Shown one piece after another: positions 21,119 through 32,446 of a stretch of 64,000 bases of DNA. The stretch is taken from positions 62,001 to 126,000 of the forward strand of contig CAVSWC010000001.1 of the NCBI GenBank assembly GCA_963731585.1. Reading direction: 5' to 3'. A program made the position numbers and the translations under genes. The notes beneath the pieces were generated by a model. That model was not told the DNA's origin and made no database searches. It worked only from the letters and a program-made list of their open reading frames with translations. Position 1 is the stretch's first letter. The number at the start of each line of letters is the position of its first letter. The stretch is from CANKHA01 sp963731585. GTDB taxonomy: Bacteria > Pseudomonadota > Alphaproteobacteria > Rhizobiales > Xanthobacteraceae.

Positions 21119-21512
21119 GCTAGCATCATGCGGCGCGCGATCAGCAAAAGTGGGTACGGTTTTGCGGAAGCAATCACTGCGCAGATTGCGGAACTACGCG
21201 GTTCGCGCGCTAACCATTAGCCAGGCGCATGACAACCGGTTCCCGCAGGATATGCGCCGTGGTAGCCAGGATCGTGTAGAGACCGCCCCGACTTCCCATA
21301 TGGCAATTGTCGCCTAGTGTCGGGTCGAAATTCGCTTCATGCCTGCCGCAAGTTGCTCAGCGAATTTCTGAACCAAACGACACTAGAACTTTGAATTTGC
21401 TAGTGTCCTGCAAATCCGAAGTTCGCTCTGAGGTTGCCGCAAAGTTGGGCGAACTTCGGATTTCGGACACTAGCGCGGCCCGAGGGCCAGCGCCGCTTGA
21501 TTGGACCGGCTT
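21119..21512. other. Repeat-bearing interval between tpiA and secG
   Basis: No gene is seen. From about 21145 the stretch AAAAGTGGGTACGGTTTTGCGG resembles a degenerate copy of the short AAAAGTGGG-ACCGGTTTTCGG repeat common in Rhizobiales intergenic DNA (recognised from memory). 21314-21473 holds a two-hairpin composite repeat (own entry). The secG promoter should lie in the remaining 40 bases or upstream of the element. Confidence 0.6.
21314..21473 (+). repeat. Composite two-hairpin repeat, copy 1
   Basis: Two palindromic modules in tandem, each bounded by CTAGTGTC and GACACTAG. Module A is 21314-21386 (arms around AAATTCGC / GCGAATTT) and module B 21400-21473 (arms AATCCGAAGTTCGC / GCGAACTTCGGATT). 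The whole 160-base unit therefore has CTAGTGTC/GACACTAG ends. The reverse complement of the whole unit occurs at 28869-29029. Confidence 0.92.
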
Positions 21513-21889
21513 ATGCAGACCGTAGTCATTGTCATTCATCTCATGGTGGTGCTCGCCATGATCGGCGTCGTCCTGCTGCAGAAATCTGAAGGGGGCGGGC
21601 TTGGCATGGGCGGCGGAGGCGGTTTTCTGTCCAGCCGCGGCACTGCCAATGTGCTCACCCGCACGACCGCAATCCTGGCCGCGGTATTCTTTTCCACCAG
21701 CCTGATCCTGTCCATTCTGGCGGGCGTCGAGCGCAGGCCCACCTCGATCTTCGGGGGCTCGGGCGCCGCCCGCGGGTCAGCCGCAGCCGGGCAGCCCGCG
21801 CCCCGGCGACGCCCGGAGGCAGCCTGCTCGACCAGTTCCCGGGCCAGCCGGCGCAGCCCTCGACGCCGCAGGCCCCGCGCTCGCAGTAA
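21513..21889 (+). CDS. secG: Preprotein translocase subunit SecG (one-base deletion)
   Basis: Small inner-membrane subunit of the SecYEG translocon. Two transmembrane helices: VVIVIHLMVVLAMIGVVLLQ (about 3-22) and TTAILAAVFFSTSLILSILA (about 52-71), with the loop SEGGGLGMGGG between. Near 21801-21804 (CCCC) one C appears to be missing; with it the frame continues to PGGSLLDQFPGQPAQP ... APRSQ and a TAA at 21889, the usual alphaproteobacterial SecG tail, giving 125 residues. Uncorrected, the frame runs to 21950 with an implausible Arg-rich end. It sits between tpiA and pyrG as in relatives. Confidence 0.9.
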
Positions 21890-22079
21890 GCGGGCCGCTC
21901 GACAGCTCTGGATAAGTGCGGCTGACGGCTTGGCCCCACTCTTAATGTAATGCTTGAGGATATGGGCGGACCATGAGGATCGGGCGGCAGCAATGGTCCG
22001 TTTGCGGCCTCCGCCGCCGCACCGTTGCCGCCAATAAATCCTCGTCGAATCGATTTGGCCGGATTAAAGCTTGAGCCCC

Positions 22080-23711
<1,632 letters not shown>

Positions 23712-23844
23712 CGACCTTGAGACCTGCCATTCCTGCATGTGGTGACCTAAATGCTTCGTGCAACACGAGAATCGTAACTGAAATCTTAACTTCAAGACAA
23801 CGTGGGACTTCTAAGCTCACCGGAGCGGGGCCAGGCGCAAGCGA

Positions 23845-26682
23845 ATGTTCCGGGTTATCAACTGCATTGCGGAGGAACACGACTGGCGGCTCGTCATTCT
23901 GGCGGGCCTGATCTGCTATCTGGCAAGCCTTGGCGCCGTCAGCCTGTTTCACCGCGCCTGCGCGGCCAACGGGCGGGCCCGCGTCCTGTGGACCCTGACC
24001 GCCGGCGCCGCCACCGGCTGCGGCATCTGGGCCACGCATTTCATCGCCATGCTGGCCTACAACCCGGGTTTCAACACCGCTTACGACGCCAGCCTGACCA
24101 TCCTGTCGCTGTTCATGGCGATCATTGTGACCACCGCCGGCTTGGGCGTGGCGGTCTACACCCCTTCGCGCTGGGGCGCCGCGCTTGGCGGCGGCCTGGT
24201 CGGCGGCGGCGTCGCCACCATGCACTACATCGGCATGTGGGCGCTCTATCTGCCCGGCTGGATTATGTGGGAAATGGATCTGGTCGTCGCCTCCATTGTG
24301 CTGGGAATGCTGTTCGGCACCCTCGCGCTGGAGATCGCCGTGCGCGGCGACAGTATGCCGAAAACGTTGGCGGCCGCGCTGCTGCTGACACTCGCGATCG
24401 TTTCCCACCATTTCACCGCGATGGGCGCGGTGACGATCATTCCGGATCCAACCCGGACCATCGCGCCGTTTTCGCTGTCGTCGAATGCACTGGCGCTCGG
24501 CGTGGCCGCTACCGCCTTCCTGCTGTTCGCCATGGCGCTGGTCGGCGCTTTCGCCGACCGCTCTTCCGAGGAAAAGGCGCGCAAGCAGAACCTGCTGTTC
24601 GACGCCGCGCTCAACAATATGTCCCAGGGCCTGTTGATGTTCGACGCCCAGGACCGCCTGATCCTGTTTAACAAGCGCTACTGCGATTTGTACCGGTTGA
24701 ATCCCGCTGATATTGAACTTGGATCGAATTTCACCAAGCAATTCCGATTTAGCGAGGAAACAGGCACTTTTGCCCCGGATCTCGACCAACACCTCGCGCA
24801 GGTGATGGACGATAGCGGCCGCTTCCGCGGAAACGCACAGGCCGGGAGTTTCTTGACCGAAGGCTATGGAACAAAGCTGGTTGAAATTCCCGACGGCCGC
24901 TGCATCTCCATCACCAATCAGCGGATGCCAAACGGAGGTTGGGTTTCTACCCATTCCGATGTCACTAAGCAGCGCAAGGTGGAGCGCGAGCGTGATAGCG
25001 CGCGCGCCTTTCTCGATACCATTGTCGACCACGTTCCGGTCACCTTGGTGGTTAAGAACGCGCAGGATCGCCGCTACGTGCTGATCAACCGCGCCGGCGA
25101 GAATTTCTTCGGCCTGTCGCGCGAAGAGATGGTGGGCAAGACTTCGCATGAGGTGTTCAGCAAGGAGCAGGCGGATGTCATCGCGCAACGCGACGAAGAG
25201 TTGCTGGCATCCAATACCGAAATGTTCGTCAACGATTATCCCCTCAAAACGCCGCGCAGGGGAACGCGGCTGATCGCGAATAAAAAGGTGACGATCCGCA
25301 ACGATGCCGGCGAGCCGCAATATTTGGTCAACGTCATCGAGGATGTCACCGACCGCAAGCGCGCGGAGGCCCGCATCGAATATCTCGCCAGCCACGACGC
25401 GCTGACCGAGTTGCCCAATCGTGCTGTATTTTCGCAGCAACTCGAGGTGGCCATCGAGAGCGCTGCAAAAGGCGGTGAGAATGTCGCCGTGATCTATGTC
25501 GATCTCGACCGCTTCAAGGAGGTCAATGACATCTTCGGGCACGCCATTGGGGACCAGGCCTTGTGTGAAATGGCGCGGCGGCTGCAGGCCGTGGCCGAGG
25601 GAAGTTTTCTTGCCCGCATGGGCGGTGATGAATTCACGGTGATCGTGGAGGGCCCGCAGCCGGCGACCGCTGAAGCAATGGCCGATAAGCTGCTCGCCGC
25701 GGCGAATGAAGAGATCGAAGTCGAGGGGCAGGAATTCCGTGTCGGCGCCACTATCGGCGTCGCGGTCTATCCGATCGACGGGGAAGATGCCACGACGCTT
25801 TTAGGCAACGCCAATTCTGCCCTCGATCAGGCGAAGGCCGAGCGGCGCGGATCGATCCGTTTTTTCGAGGCGCAGATGGATCACTTGCTGCGCGCGCGGC
25901 GCGACTTGCAAATCGACCTACGCTCCGCCGCCGCCTGCGACGAACTCAAAATATATTTTCAGCCGCAAGCGCAGATCGACGGCCGGGTGGTCGGTTTCGA
26001 AGCGCTGCTGCGCTGGCACCACCCGCACCGCGGCATGGTCCCGCCCAGTACTTTCATTCCCTTGGCGGAAGAAAGCGGCCTGATCGTGCCGATCGGCGAA
26101 TGGGCGTTAAGGGAGGCTTGCCGTGAGGCGGCGGACTGGCCGACGCCGTTACAGGTAGCCGTCAACCTGTCACCGGTGCAATTTCAGCACGGCGACCTCG
26201 TCAGCCTTGTGCATTCGGTGCTGCTGGAGACCGGGCTCAGCCCGAACCGTCTGGAGCTTGAAATCACGGAGAATGTATTGATCGGGGATTTCTCCAGCGC
26301 GCTCTCCATCCTGCGACGGCTGAAACTCCTCGGTGTTCGCATCGCGATGGATGATTTCGGCACTGGCTATTCGTCGCTGTCCTATCTGCAGTCCTTCCCG
26401 TTCGACAAGATCAAGATCGACAAGACCTTCACCTCCAATCTCGATCACAACCCGCAGTCCGCGGCTATCATCCGCGCCGTGATCGGTCTCGGCCGCGGTC
26501 TCGAGCTTCCGGTCGTGGCCGAGGGCGTCGAGACCAAATCGCAACTCGATTTCCTCACCCGCGAAGCCTGCGATCAGGTGCAAGGCTATGTGGTGGGGCG
26601 CCCGCTGCCGATCGAGGAATATGCCGACCTGGTCGGTCGTCCCCCGGCCGAGCCGAAGCAGCGGCTGGTGCTGGTGAAATAG
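23845..26682 (+). CDS. MHYT-PAS-PAS-GGDEF-EAL membrane protein (c-di-GMP turnover)
   Basis: A 945-residue putative bifunctional cyclic-di-GMP enzyme. Residues about 1-235 form a seven-helix MHYT sensor with THFIAM, MHYIGM and SHHFTAM repeats, proposed in the family to bind a metal and sense gases such as O2, CO or NO. Two PAS regions follow (about 245-355 and 370-480, each ending in a DVT-type linker). The cyclase domain has an intact MGGDEF signature and the phosphodiesterase domain an intact EALLRW and DDFGTGYSSLSYL. Both activities are therefore possible. It stands alone between pyrG and kdsA with no partner gene. No frameshift is seen across 2.8 kb. Confidence 0.93.
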   Translation: MFRVINCIAEEHDWRLVILAGLICYLASLGAVSLFHRACAANGRARVLWTLTAGAATGCGIWATHFIAMLAYNPGFNTAYDASLTILSLFMAIIVTTAGLGVAVYTPSRWGAALGGGLVGGGVATMHYIGMWALYLPGWIMWEMDLVVASIVLGMLFGTLALEIAVRGDSMPKTLAAALLLTLAIVSHHFTAMGAVTIIPDPTRTIAPFSLSSNALALGVAATAFLLFAMALVGAFADRSSEEKARKQNLLFDAALNNMSQGLLMFDAQDRLILFNKRYCDLYRLNPADIELGSNFTKQFRFSEETGTFAPDLDQHLAQVMDDSGRFRGNAQAGSFLTEGYGTKLVEIPDGRCISITNQRMPNGGWVSTHSDVTKQRKVERERDSARAFLDTIVDHVPVTLVVKNAQDRRYVLINRAGENFFGLSREEMVGKTSHEVFSKEQADVIAQRDEELLASNTEMFVNDYPLKTPRRGTRLIANKKVTIRNDAGEPQYLVNVIEDVTDRKRAEARIEYLASHDALTELPNRAVFSQQLEVAIESAAKGGENVAVIYVDLDRFKEVNDIFGHAIGDQALCEMARRLQAVAEGSFLARMGGDEFTVIVEGPQPATAEAMADKLLAAANEEIEVEGQEFRVGATIGVAVYPIDGEDATTLLGNANSALDQAKAERRGSIRFFEAQMDHLLRARRDLQIDLRSAAACDELKIYFQPQAQIDGRVVGFEALLRWHHPHRGMVPPSTFIPLAEESGLIVPIGEWALREACREAADWPTPLQVAVNLSPVQFQHGDLVSLVHSVLLETGLSPNRLELEITENVLIGDFSSALSILRRLKLLGVRIAMDDFGTGYSSLSYLQSFPFDKIKIDKTFTSNLDHNPQSAAIIRAVIGLGRGLELPVVAEGVETKSQLDFLTREACDQVQGYVVGRPLPIEEYADLVGRPPAEPKQRLVLVK

Positions 26683-26708
26683 CTTTCCCGCAGGCTTGCG
26701 AAGGCCCG

Positions 26709-27587
26709 TTGACCGCGCCAGCGGCGCGCTTCATGGTCCGGCCGGTGAAGGCTGATACGATACCGAACCTGAACGTGGAAATTGGCGAAGCGCGCTTCGG
26801 CAACAGCTTGCCGCTCGCGCTGATCGCCGGGCCTTGCGTGCTGGAAAGCCGCGCGCATGCCCTGGAGATGGCGTCCGCGCTGAAAGAGATCGCAGCGAGG
26901 CTGAAGATCGGGCTCGTCTACAAGACCTCGTTCGACAAGGCCAACCGCACCAGTCGCGACAGCGCGCGCGGCATGGGGCTGGCGCAGGCACTGCCAATCT
27001 TCGCCGAGATCCGCGAGAAGCTTCAGCTTCCGGTCCTGACCGACGTGCATGAAGCGGCGCAATGCGCGCAGGTCGCCCCCGCGGTGGACGTGTTGCAGAT
27101 CCCGGCCTTCCTGTGCCGGCAGACCGATCTGCTGATCGCGGCGGCGCAAACCGGCCGCGTGGTGAATGTGAAGAAGGGGCAATTCCTCGCGCCCTGGGAC
27201 ATGAAGAACGTAGTCGCCAAGATCACGGCTGAGGGAAACCGCAACGTGCTGGTGACCGAGCGTGGCGCCTCATTTGGCTATAACACGCTGGTTTCCGACC
27301 TGCGGGCGCTGCCGATCCTGGCGCGCACCACTGGCGCGCCGGTGATTTTCGACGCCACCCATTCGGTGCAGCAGCCGGGCGGGCAGGGTAGTTCTTCCGG
27401 CGGAGAGCGGGAATTCGTACCGGTGCTGGCGCGCGCCGCGGTGGCGGTCGGCGTGGCAGGCGTTTTCATTGAAACCCACCAGGATCCGGACCATGCGCCA
27501 TCAGACGGTCCGAACATGCTTCCGCTCAAGGACTTGGAAGCCTTGCTTCGGAAGTTGATGGAATTCGATTCGCTCGCTAAACACTAA
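26709..27587 (+). CDS. kdsA: 2-dehydro-3-deoxyphosphooctonate aldolase (KDO-8-P synthase)
   Basis: Condenses PEP with arabinose 5-phosphate to KDO-8-phosphate for lipopolysaccharide core synthesis. 292 residues from the TTG at 26709, or 284 from the ATG at 26733; neither has a clear Shine-Dalgarno (GAAGG precedes the TTG). Motifs: LIAGPCVLES, KTSFDKANRTS, DVLQIPAFLCRQTDLL, KKGQFLAPWD, and ETHQDPDHAPSDG near the end. The complete TIM barrel is present. It is usually near pyrG and eno in alphaproteobacteria. The thiamine operon follows. Confidence 0.95.
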   Translation: MTAPAARFMVRPVKADTIPNLNVEIGEARFGNSLPLALIAGPCVLESRAHALEMASALKEIAARLKIGLVYKTSFDKANRTSRDSARGMGLAQALPIFAEIREKLQLPVLTDVHEAAQCAQVAPAVDVLQIPAFLCRQTDLLIAAAQTGRVVNVKKGQFLAPWDMKNVVAKITAEGNRNVLVTERGASFGYNTLVSDLRALPILARTTGAPVIFDATHSVQQPGGQGSSSGGEREFVPVLARAAVAVGVAGVFIETHQDPDHAPSDGPNMLPLKDLEALLRKLMEFDSLAKH

Positions 27588-27639
27588 CCGTCGAACGTAG
27601 CTACCGGCCTTGTCCCGCGCGGGAAAAACGCCGATATTG

Positions 27640-27725
27640 CCAGCAACGGCCTGGGGTGCCGCGAACCTTCGCGGCTGAGATCAAACCCATCGAACCTGTC
27701 TGGGTCATGCCAGCGTAGGAAGCCG
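27640..27725 (+). ncRNA. TPP riboswitch (THI box) controlling thiO
   Basis: The conserved aptamer segments appear in order: GGGGTGCC (27653-27660), GGCTGAGATC (27673-27682), ACCC, GAACCTG (27692-27698), TCTGGGTCATGCCAGCGTAGGA (27699-27720). CGGC at 27647-27650 pairs with GCCG at 27722-27725 to close P1. The AGGA of the aptamer 3' end lies about 9 bases before the thiO ATG, so TPP binding should hide the ribosome site; translational control is likely. Confidence 0.95.
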
Positions 27726-27728
27726 CCG

Positions 27729-28943
27729 ATGAGTACCCGTCGATCGCGTCCGCCGTTACCGACCATCGCCGTCATCGGCGCGGGCGTGATCGGTTTGGCG
27801 ATTGCCTGGCGCCTGGCGCAGAGCGGCGCCAAGGTCACCGTCTTCGACAAGGGCGCGGCCGGGTCGGGTGCGAGCCATGCCGCCGCCGGCATGTTGGCGG
27901 CACATCTGGAAGCTGAGCCGCGCGAGGAAAATCTCGTTGCGCTCAACCGGGCGAGCCAGAGTTTGTGGCCTGCTTTCGCGGCGGAACTGGAAACGGTTTC
28001 CGGCATGGCGGTGGATTTGCGCACCGAAGGCACGCTGCTGCTCGCGCTGACCGGCGACGACCAGTCACGGCTGAAACATGTGCTGGCTTTCCAGCAATCG
28101 CTGGGCCTGCCGCTGGAATGGCTGACGACCGCGGAGGTGCGCTTGCGCGAGCCGCATCTCACCCCCAGCATTTCCGGCGCGATTTTCAGCCCGCAGGACC
28201 ATCAGGTGGATAACCGCGCCGTCGCCGCAGCGTTGCGCGTAGCCGTCCTGAAGTCGGGCGCCACGCTGCGGGAAAATGCGCCGGTCGAGCGGATCGTGAT
28301 CTCCGATAATCGCGTCACCGGCATCGGGATCGGCGGCGAAACCGTTGCCGCCGACATGGTCATCCTTGCGGCCGGCGCCTGGTCGCGCGCGATCGCGGGC
28401 TTGCCAACGGCATTGCTGCCGCCGGTGCGCCCGGTGAAAGGGCAGATGCTGGCGCTGCGCATGGACCGCCAGGCGCCCCTGCTCACGCATGTGGTTTGGG
28501 CGCCGGGCGCCTATCTCGTGCCGCGCAAGGACGGGCGGCTCCTGATCGGGGCCACCGTTGAAGAAAAAGGATTCGATCCTCATTTAACCGCAGGCGGTCA
28601 GCTCGCTTTGCTGGAGGCCACCTGGCGCGCGCTGCCCGGAATCGAGGAACTGCCGATCGACGAGATGTGGGTGGGTTTCCGGCCGGGCACCCGGGACGAT
28701 GCGCCGATCATCGGCTTAAGTTCGGTGCCGGGCCTCGTTTACGCCACCGGGCATTACCGCAACGGCATTCTGCTGACGCCGATCACGGCGGAGGCCGTCG
28801 CTGCGCTGGTGCTTGAGGGCGAGGCCGATCCGCGCGTGTCAAATTTCGGCTTCGAGCGTTTCGCGAGGCTAGCGTCCCGAATCCGAAGTTCGCATGATCT
28901 TGCGGCGCCCTCGGGGGCGAACTTCGGATTCGCAGGACACTAG
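27729..28943 (+). CDS. thiO: Glycine oxidase ThiO
   Basis: FAD enzyme that oxidises glycine to the imine used for the thiazole ring of thiamine. 404 residues; the N-terminal dinucleotide-binding motif is VIGAGVIGLAIAWRL (about 16-30), and the C-terminal FAD contact GHYRNGILLTPITA lies near residue 340. It is the first gene of thiO-thiS-thiG-thiE and follows a TPP riboswitch directly. Its last about 25 residues are encoded by the composite palindromic repeat, whose terminal CTAG provides the TAG stop, so the native C-terminus has been replaced or trimmed. The catalytic core is unaffected. Confidence 0.93.
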   Translation: MSTRRSRPPLPTIAVIGAGVIGLAIAWRLAQSGAKVTVFDKGAAGSGASHAAAGMLAAHLEAEPREENLVALNRASQSLWPAFAAELETVSGMAVDLRTEGTLLLALTGDDQSRLKHVLAFQQSLGLPLEWLTTAEVRLREPHLTPSISGAIFSPQDHQVDNRAVAAALRVAVLKSGATLRENAPVERIVISDNRVTGIGIGGETVAADMVILAAGAWSRAIAGLPTALLPPVRPVKGQMLALRMDRQAPLLTHVVWAPGAYLVPRKDGRLLIGATVEEKGFDPHLTAGGQLALLEATWRALPGIEELPIDEMWVGFRPGTRDDAPIIGLSSVPGLVYATGHYRNGILLTPITAEAVAALVLEGEADPRVSNFGFERFARLASRIRSSHDLAAPSGANFGFAGH

Positions 28944-29029
28944 CAAAATGTAGCGTTCCAGTGTCGTTTGGTTCAGAAATTCGCTTGAAGGACTCGCGGC
29001 AGGCATGAAGCGAATTTCTGAACACGACA
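28869..29029 (-). repeat. Composite two-hairpin repeat, copy 2 (inverted)
   Basis: Reverse-complement relative of 21314-21473. Module B' is 28869-28943 (CTAGCGTCC ... GGACACTAG) and module A' about 28959-29029, slightly decayed at its outer end. Long identical blocks include GCGGCAGGCATGAAGCGAAT. It overlaps the 3' end of thiO and fills the thiO-thiS gap. Confidence 0.92.
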
Positions 29030-29054
29030 TGGGTGGGTGGCGGCGGAGTAGACC

Positions 29055-29269
29055 ATGGGCATGATTCAGGGAATGATCCGCATCAACGGCGAAGGCGCAC
29101 CGCTTTCCGCGGCGACGCTGGCGGAGCTCCTCGCGCAGAACGGGATCGACATTGACGGCAAGGGCATCGCTGTTGCGCTCAATGGTCAGGTCATAGGCCG
29201 GCAGGCCTGGATGCAGACAAAACTATCCCCCGGCGACGATGTGGAAATCGTGCGCGTGCGGCAAGGAGG

Positions 29270-29273
<4 letters not shown>
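29055..29273 (+). CDS. thiS: Sulfur carrier protein ThiS
   Basis: Ubiquitin-like sulfur carrier for thiazole synthesis. 72 residues ending in the required Gly-Gly (RVRQGG), whose C-terminus is thiocarboxylated. VALNGQVIGRQAW and SPGDDVEIVRV are typical. The ATG at 29055 has GGAG six bases upstream. Its stop overlaps the thiG start (ATGA), so translation is coupled. Confidence 0.94.
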
Positions 29274-30057
<784 letters not shown>

Positions 30058-30061
<4 letters not shown>

Positions 30062-30697
30062 GGCTGCCTTCGCCGCCGCTATTGCTGATCACCGATCGGC
30101 AGCAGGCGCGCGGCGATATTTGCGACATCGCAGAAGCCGCCTTTTCAGCAGGCTGCCGCTGGCTGAGCCTGCGTGAAAAAGATCTGCCGGAACCGAAGCA
30201 GGCCTTGCTATTGCGCGAGCTTTTGGTCCGCGCGCGACAATTCCAAGCCAAAGTGACGCTGCACGGCGATCTCGCGCTCGCGCAACAGGCGCGCGCCCAT
30301 GGCGTGCACCTTTCCGCCGGCAGCGACGCTGCCGCAAGCGCGCGGTATGCTCGGAAAAGACGCGCTGATCGGCTTGTCGGTCCATAGCCGCGAAGAGGCG
30401 CGCGCCGTCGATTCGAAATGCGTGGACTATGTGATTGCCGGGCCGGTGTTCGAAACGCAGAGCAAGCCGGGTTACGGCCCCGCGCTCGGCTCCGAAGGAC
30501 TGGCGCAGATCGCTGCGGCTTGCCCGGTGCCGGTCGTCGCCATCGGCGGGATCGATCCGAAAAATGTGCCGGACTGCCGGATGGCCGGCGCCGCGGGTTT
30601 CGCCGTCATGGGCAGCGTCATGCGCGCTGAAAATCCTGCCGAGCTGGTGGTGCAGCTGATCGGCGCACTCGATGTGTCTCAGCCGCGTCCGCGATAG
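30058..30697 (+). CDS. thiE: Thiamine-phosphate synthase ThiE (one-base insertion)
   Basis: Joins the pyrimidine and thiazole moieties into thiamine monophosphate. The start is a GTG at 30058 overlapping the thiG stop (GTGA); N-terminal LLLITDRQQ and FSAGCRWLSLREKDL, then GVHLSAGSDAA. After an extra base near 30346 the frame changes to ALIGLSVHS, VDYVIAGPVFETQSKPG and VVAIGGIDPKNV. The restored product is about 212 residues. The gene ends convergent with queF, overlapping its stop by about 19 bases. Confidence 0.9.
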
Positions 30698-31140
30698 GGT
30701 GCGACGCCGGTGTCCGGCAGCCAGACGCCCGCCGGCAATTTTCCGGTCTGCCAAAACACGTCGATCGGCATGCCGCCGCGCGGATACCAGTAACCGCCGA
30801 TGCGCAAAAATTTCGGTTTCAGCAGGCCGGCAAGTCTTTTTCCAATGGCGACCGTGCAGTCTTCATGAAACGCGCCGGTGTTGCGGTAACTGGCGAGATA
30901 GAGCTTCAAGGACTTCAACTCCACCAGCCAGCGGCCGGGCACGTAGTCGATCACCAGATGCGCGAAATCCGGCTGGCCGGTGATCGGGCAGAGCGTGGTG
31001 AATTCCGGCGCGGTGAAGCGCGCAACGTAATCGGTGTCCGGATGCGGGTTGGCGACACGGTCTAGCACGGCCTTGGCGGGCGAGGCCGGCCAGATCGTCG
31101 GCTTCCCGAGCAGGCGGGTCTTGATTTTTGACTTGCGCAT
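30679..31140 (-). CDS. queF: NADPH-dependent preQ0 reductase QueF
   Basis: Reduces 7-cyano-7-deazaguanine to preQ1 in queuosine tRNA modification. 153 residues, the short unimodular type. The nucleophile Cys51 lies in TTLCPITGQPDFA, the QueF signature ELKSLKLYL follows near residue 74, and His92 in FHED. ATG at 31140 is the family start (MRKSKIKTRLLG). It lies downstream of the sugar-dehydrogenase gene on the same strand, but the two are functionally unrelated. Confidence 0.95.
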   Translation of the reverse strand: MRKSKIKTRLLGKPTIWPASPAKAVLDRVANPHPDTDYVARFTAPEFTTLCPITGQPDFAHLVIDYVPGRWLVELKSLKLYLASYRNTGAFHEDCTVAIGKRLAGLLKPKFLRIGGYWYPRGGMPIDVFWQTGKLPAGVWLPDTGVAPYRGRG

Positions 31141-31186
31141 GGCGCGGCTTCTTAGAGCATTTCCGCGCCATGCGCGAGGGCACGGC

Positions 31187-32323
31187 CTAGGGCGCCACGA
31201 TCCTCGACAAGGCACCGTCAGTCTGCGTGATATAGATCTGGTTCTGCGGCCCGATGCCGAAACTGCTCAGACCGTTGGCGGTTATGCCGGTGAAGCGCAC
31301 ATCCGTCGCCGTTTGCGTCTGCACGTTCGGGGTCAATACGTTGATGCGGCCGGTGCACAGATCGCCGTACAGATACCTGTTCTGGATCAGCGGCACGCTC
31401 GGATCGTGTGCGATGTAGCCGCCGATGATGGCGCAACCGCCGTTATTGTGGCCGTAGACATACATCGGAAATTTCGGCGGATGCGCGCCGGGATGTGAAT
31501 CGTCGAACCTCAGATTGCCTTCGTATTCCGGCCAGCCGAAATTCGCGCGCTTGGCGGCACCGAGCGTGAGGAAATTGAGCTCCTCCTGCCGCCCTTGGCC
31601 GACATCGCCGATCGCGATGCGGTTGCCGTCGAAGGAGAAACGCCACGGATTGCGCAAGCCGTAGGAAAAGATTTCGCCGCGATTGGCGGTCCCGACGAAC
31701 GGATTGTCGGACGGAATGGTGTAGGGCTTCACGCCTTGCTGGCGCGGATTGATGCGCAGGATCTTGCCGAGCAGGGATTTCAGATTGGGCGCCTTCTCCG
31801 GCGTCGAGCCGCCGTCGCCGATGGAGATATAGAGATGGCCGTCGGGGCCGAATTGCAGCTGCGCGCCATTGTGGTTGCTGGCATCGCGATGCGGAACAAC
31901 CAGCACACGGCGGCGCGAGGCCCGATTTGCCAGCATCGGATTGCCCGCCGAGCGCCGGAACTCGTCGACTTCGACGTCACCATTCAGGTTGGTGAACACT
32001 ACATAGAAAAGCCGGTTGGTGGCGTAGTTGGGGTCGAACGCCATCGATAAGAGGCCGCGCTCGCCGCCGAAGGAAACGAGATGCGTGATGTCGAGGAAGG
32101 GCGTAGCCAGCTTGACCTCGTTCTCCAGCACGCGAATGAGACCGGGCTGCTCCACCACGAACAGCAAAGTGTTCGCGCCGGGCGCGCGGGTCACGTAGAC
32201 CGGCGTATCGAATGTGTCGATGAAATCGGTTGCGGCCAGCGGCGCCGCCTGGGCCGGCATGCCGGCAAGCGCGACGACCATGGCGGTGATGAAGAGGAAG
32301 GCCTTTTCGACGGTCTGTTTCAT
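31187..32323 (-). CDS. Secreted PQQ-type sugar (aldose/sorbosone) dehydrogenase
   Basis: A 378-residue periplasmic protein with the glucose/sorbosone dehydrogenase six-bladed beta-propeller. The signal peptide has a likely cleavage after AQA near residue 26. Propeller signatures are GERGLLSMAFDPNY, HNGAQLQFGPDG (with the putative catalytic His) and SYGLRNPWRFSFD. Family members oxidise aldoses with PQQ, but the electron acceptor, and whether PQQ is bound, cannot be told. GGAGG sits 10 bases before the ATG. It diverges from eno and precedes queF. Confidence 0.88.
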   Translation of the reverse strand: MKQTVEKAFLFITAMVVALAGMPAQAAPLAATDFIDTFDTPVYVTRAPGANTLLFVVEQPGLIRVLENEVKLATPFLDITHLVSFGGERGLLSMAFDPNYATNRLFYVVFTNLNGDVEVDEFRRSAGNPMLANRASRRRVLVVPHRDASNHNGAQLQFGPDGHLYISIGDGGSTPEKAPNLKSLLGKILRINPRQQGVKPYTIPSDNPFVGTANRGEIFSYGLRNPWRFSFDGNRIAIGDVGQGRQEELNFLTLGAAKRANFGWPEYEGNLRFDDSHPGAHPPKFPMYVYGHNNGGCAIIGGYIAHDPSVPLIQNRYLYGDLCTGRINVLTPNVQTQTATDVRFTGITANGLSSFGIGPQNQIYITQTDGALSRIVAP

Positions 32324-32446
32324 GGCATGAGCTCCTCCGGGGATTGTCCTCTTAAGCTCATTAACGCAGCAAGAGGCGGATCGGCTCTTTTCGCCTTAAA
32401 TTCTATCCTGTAGAAGCCCGAGATAAGAAATGAGGTACCGCCGTAC

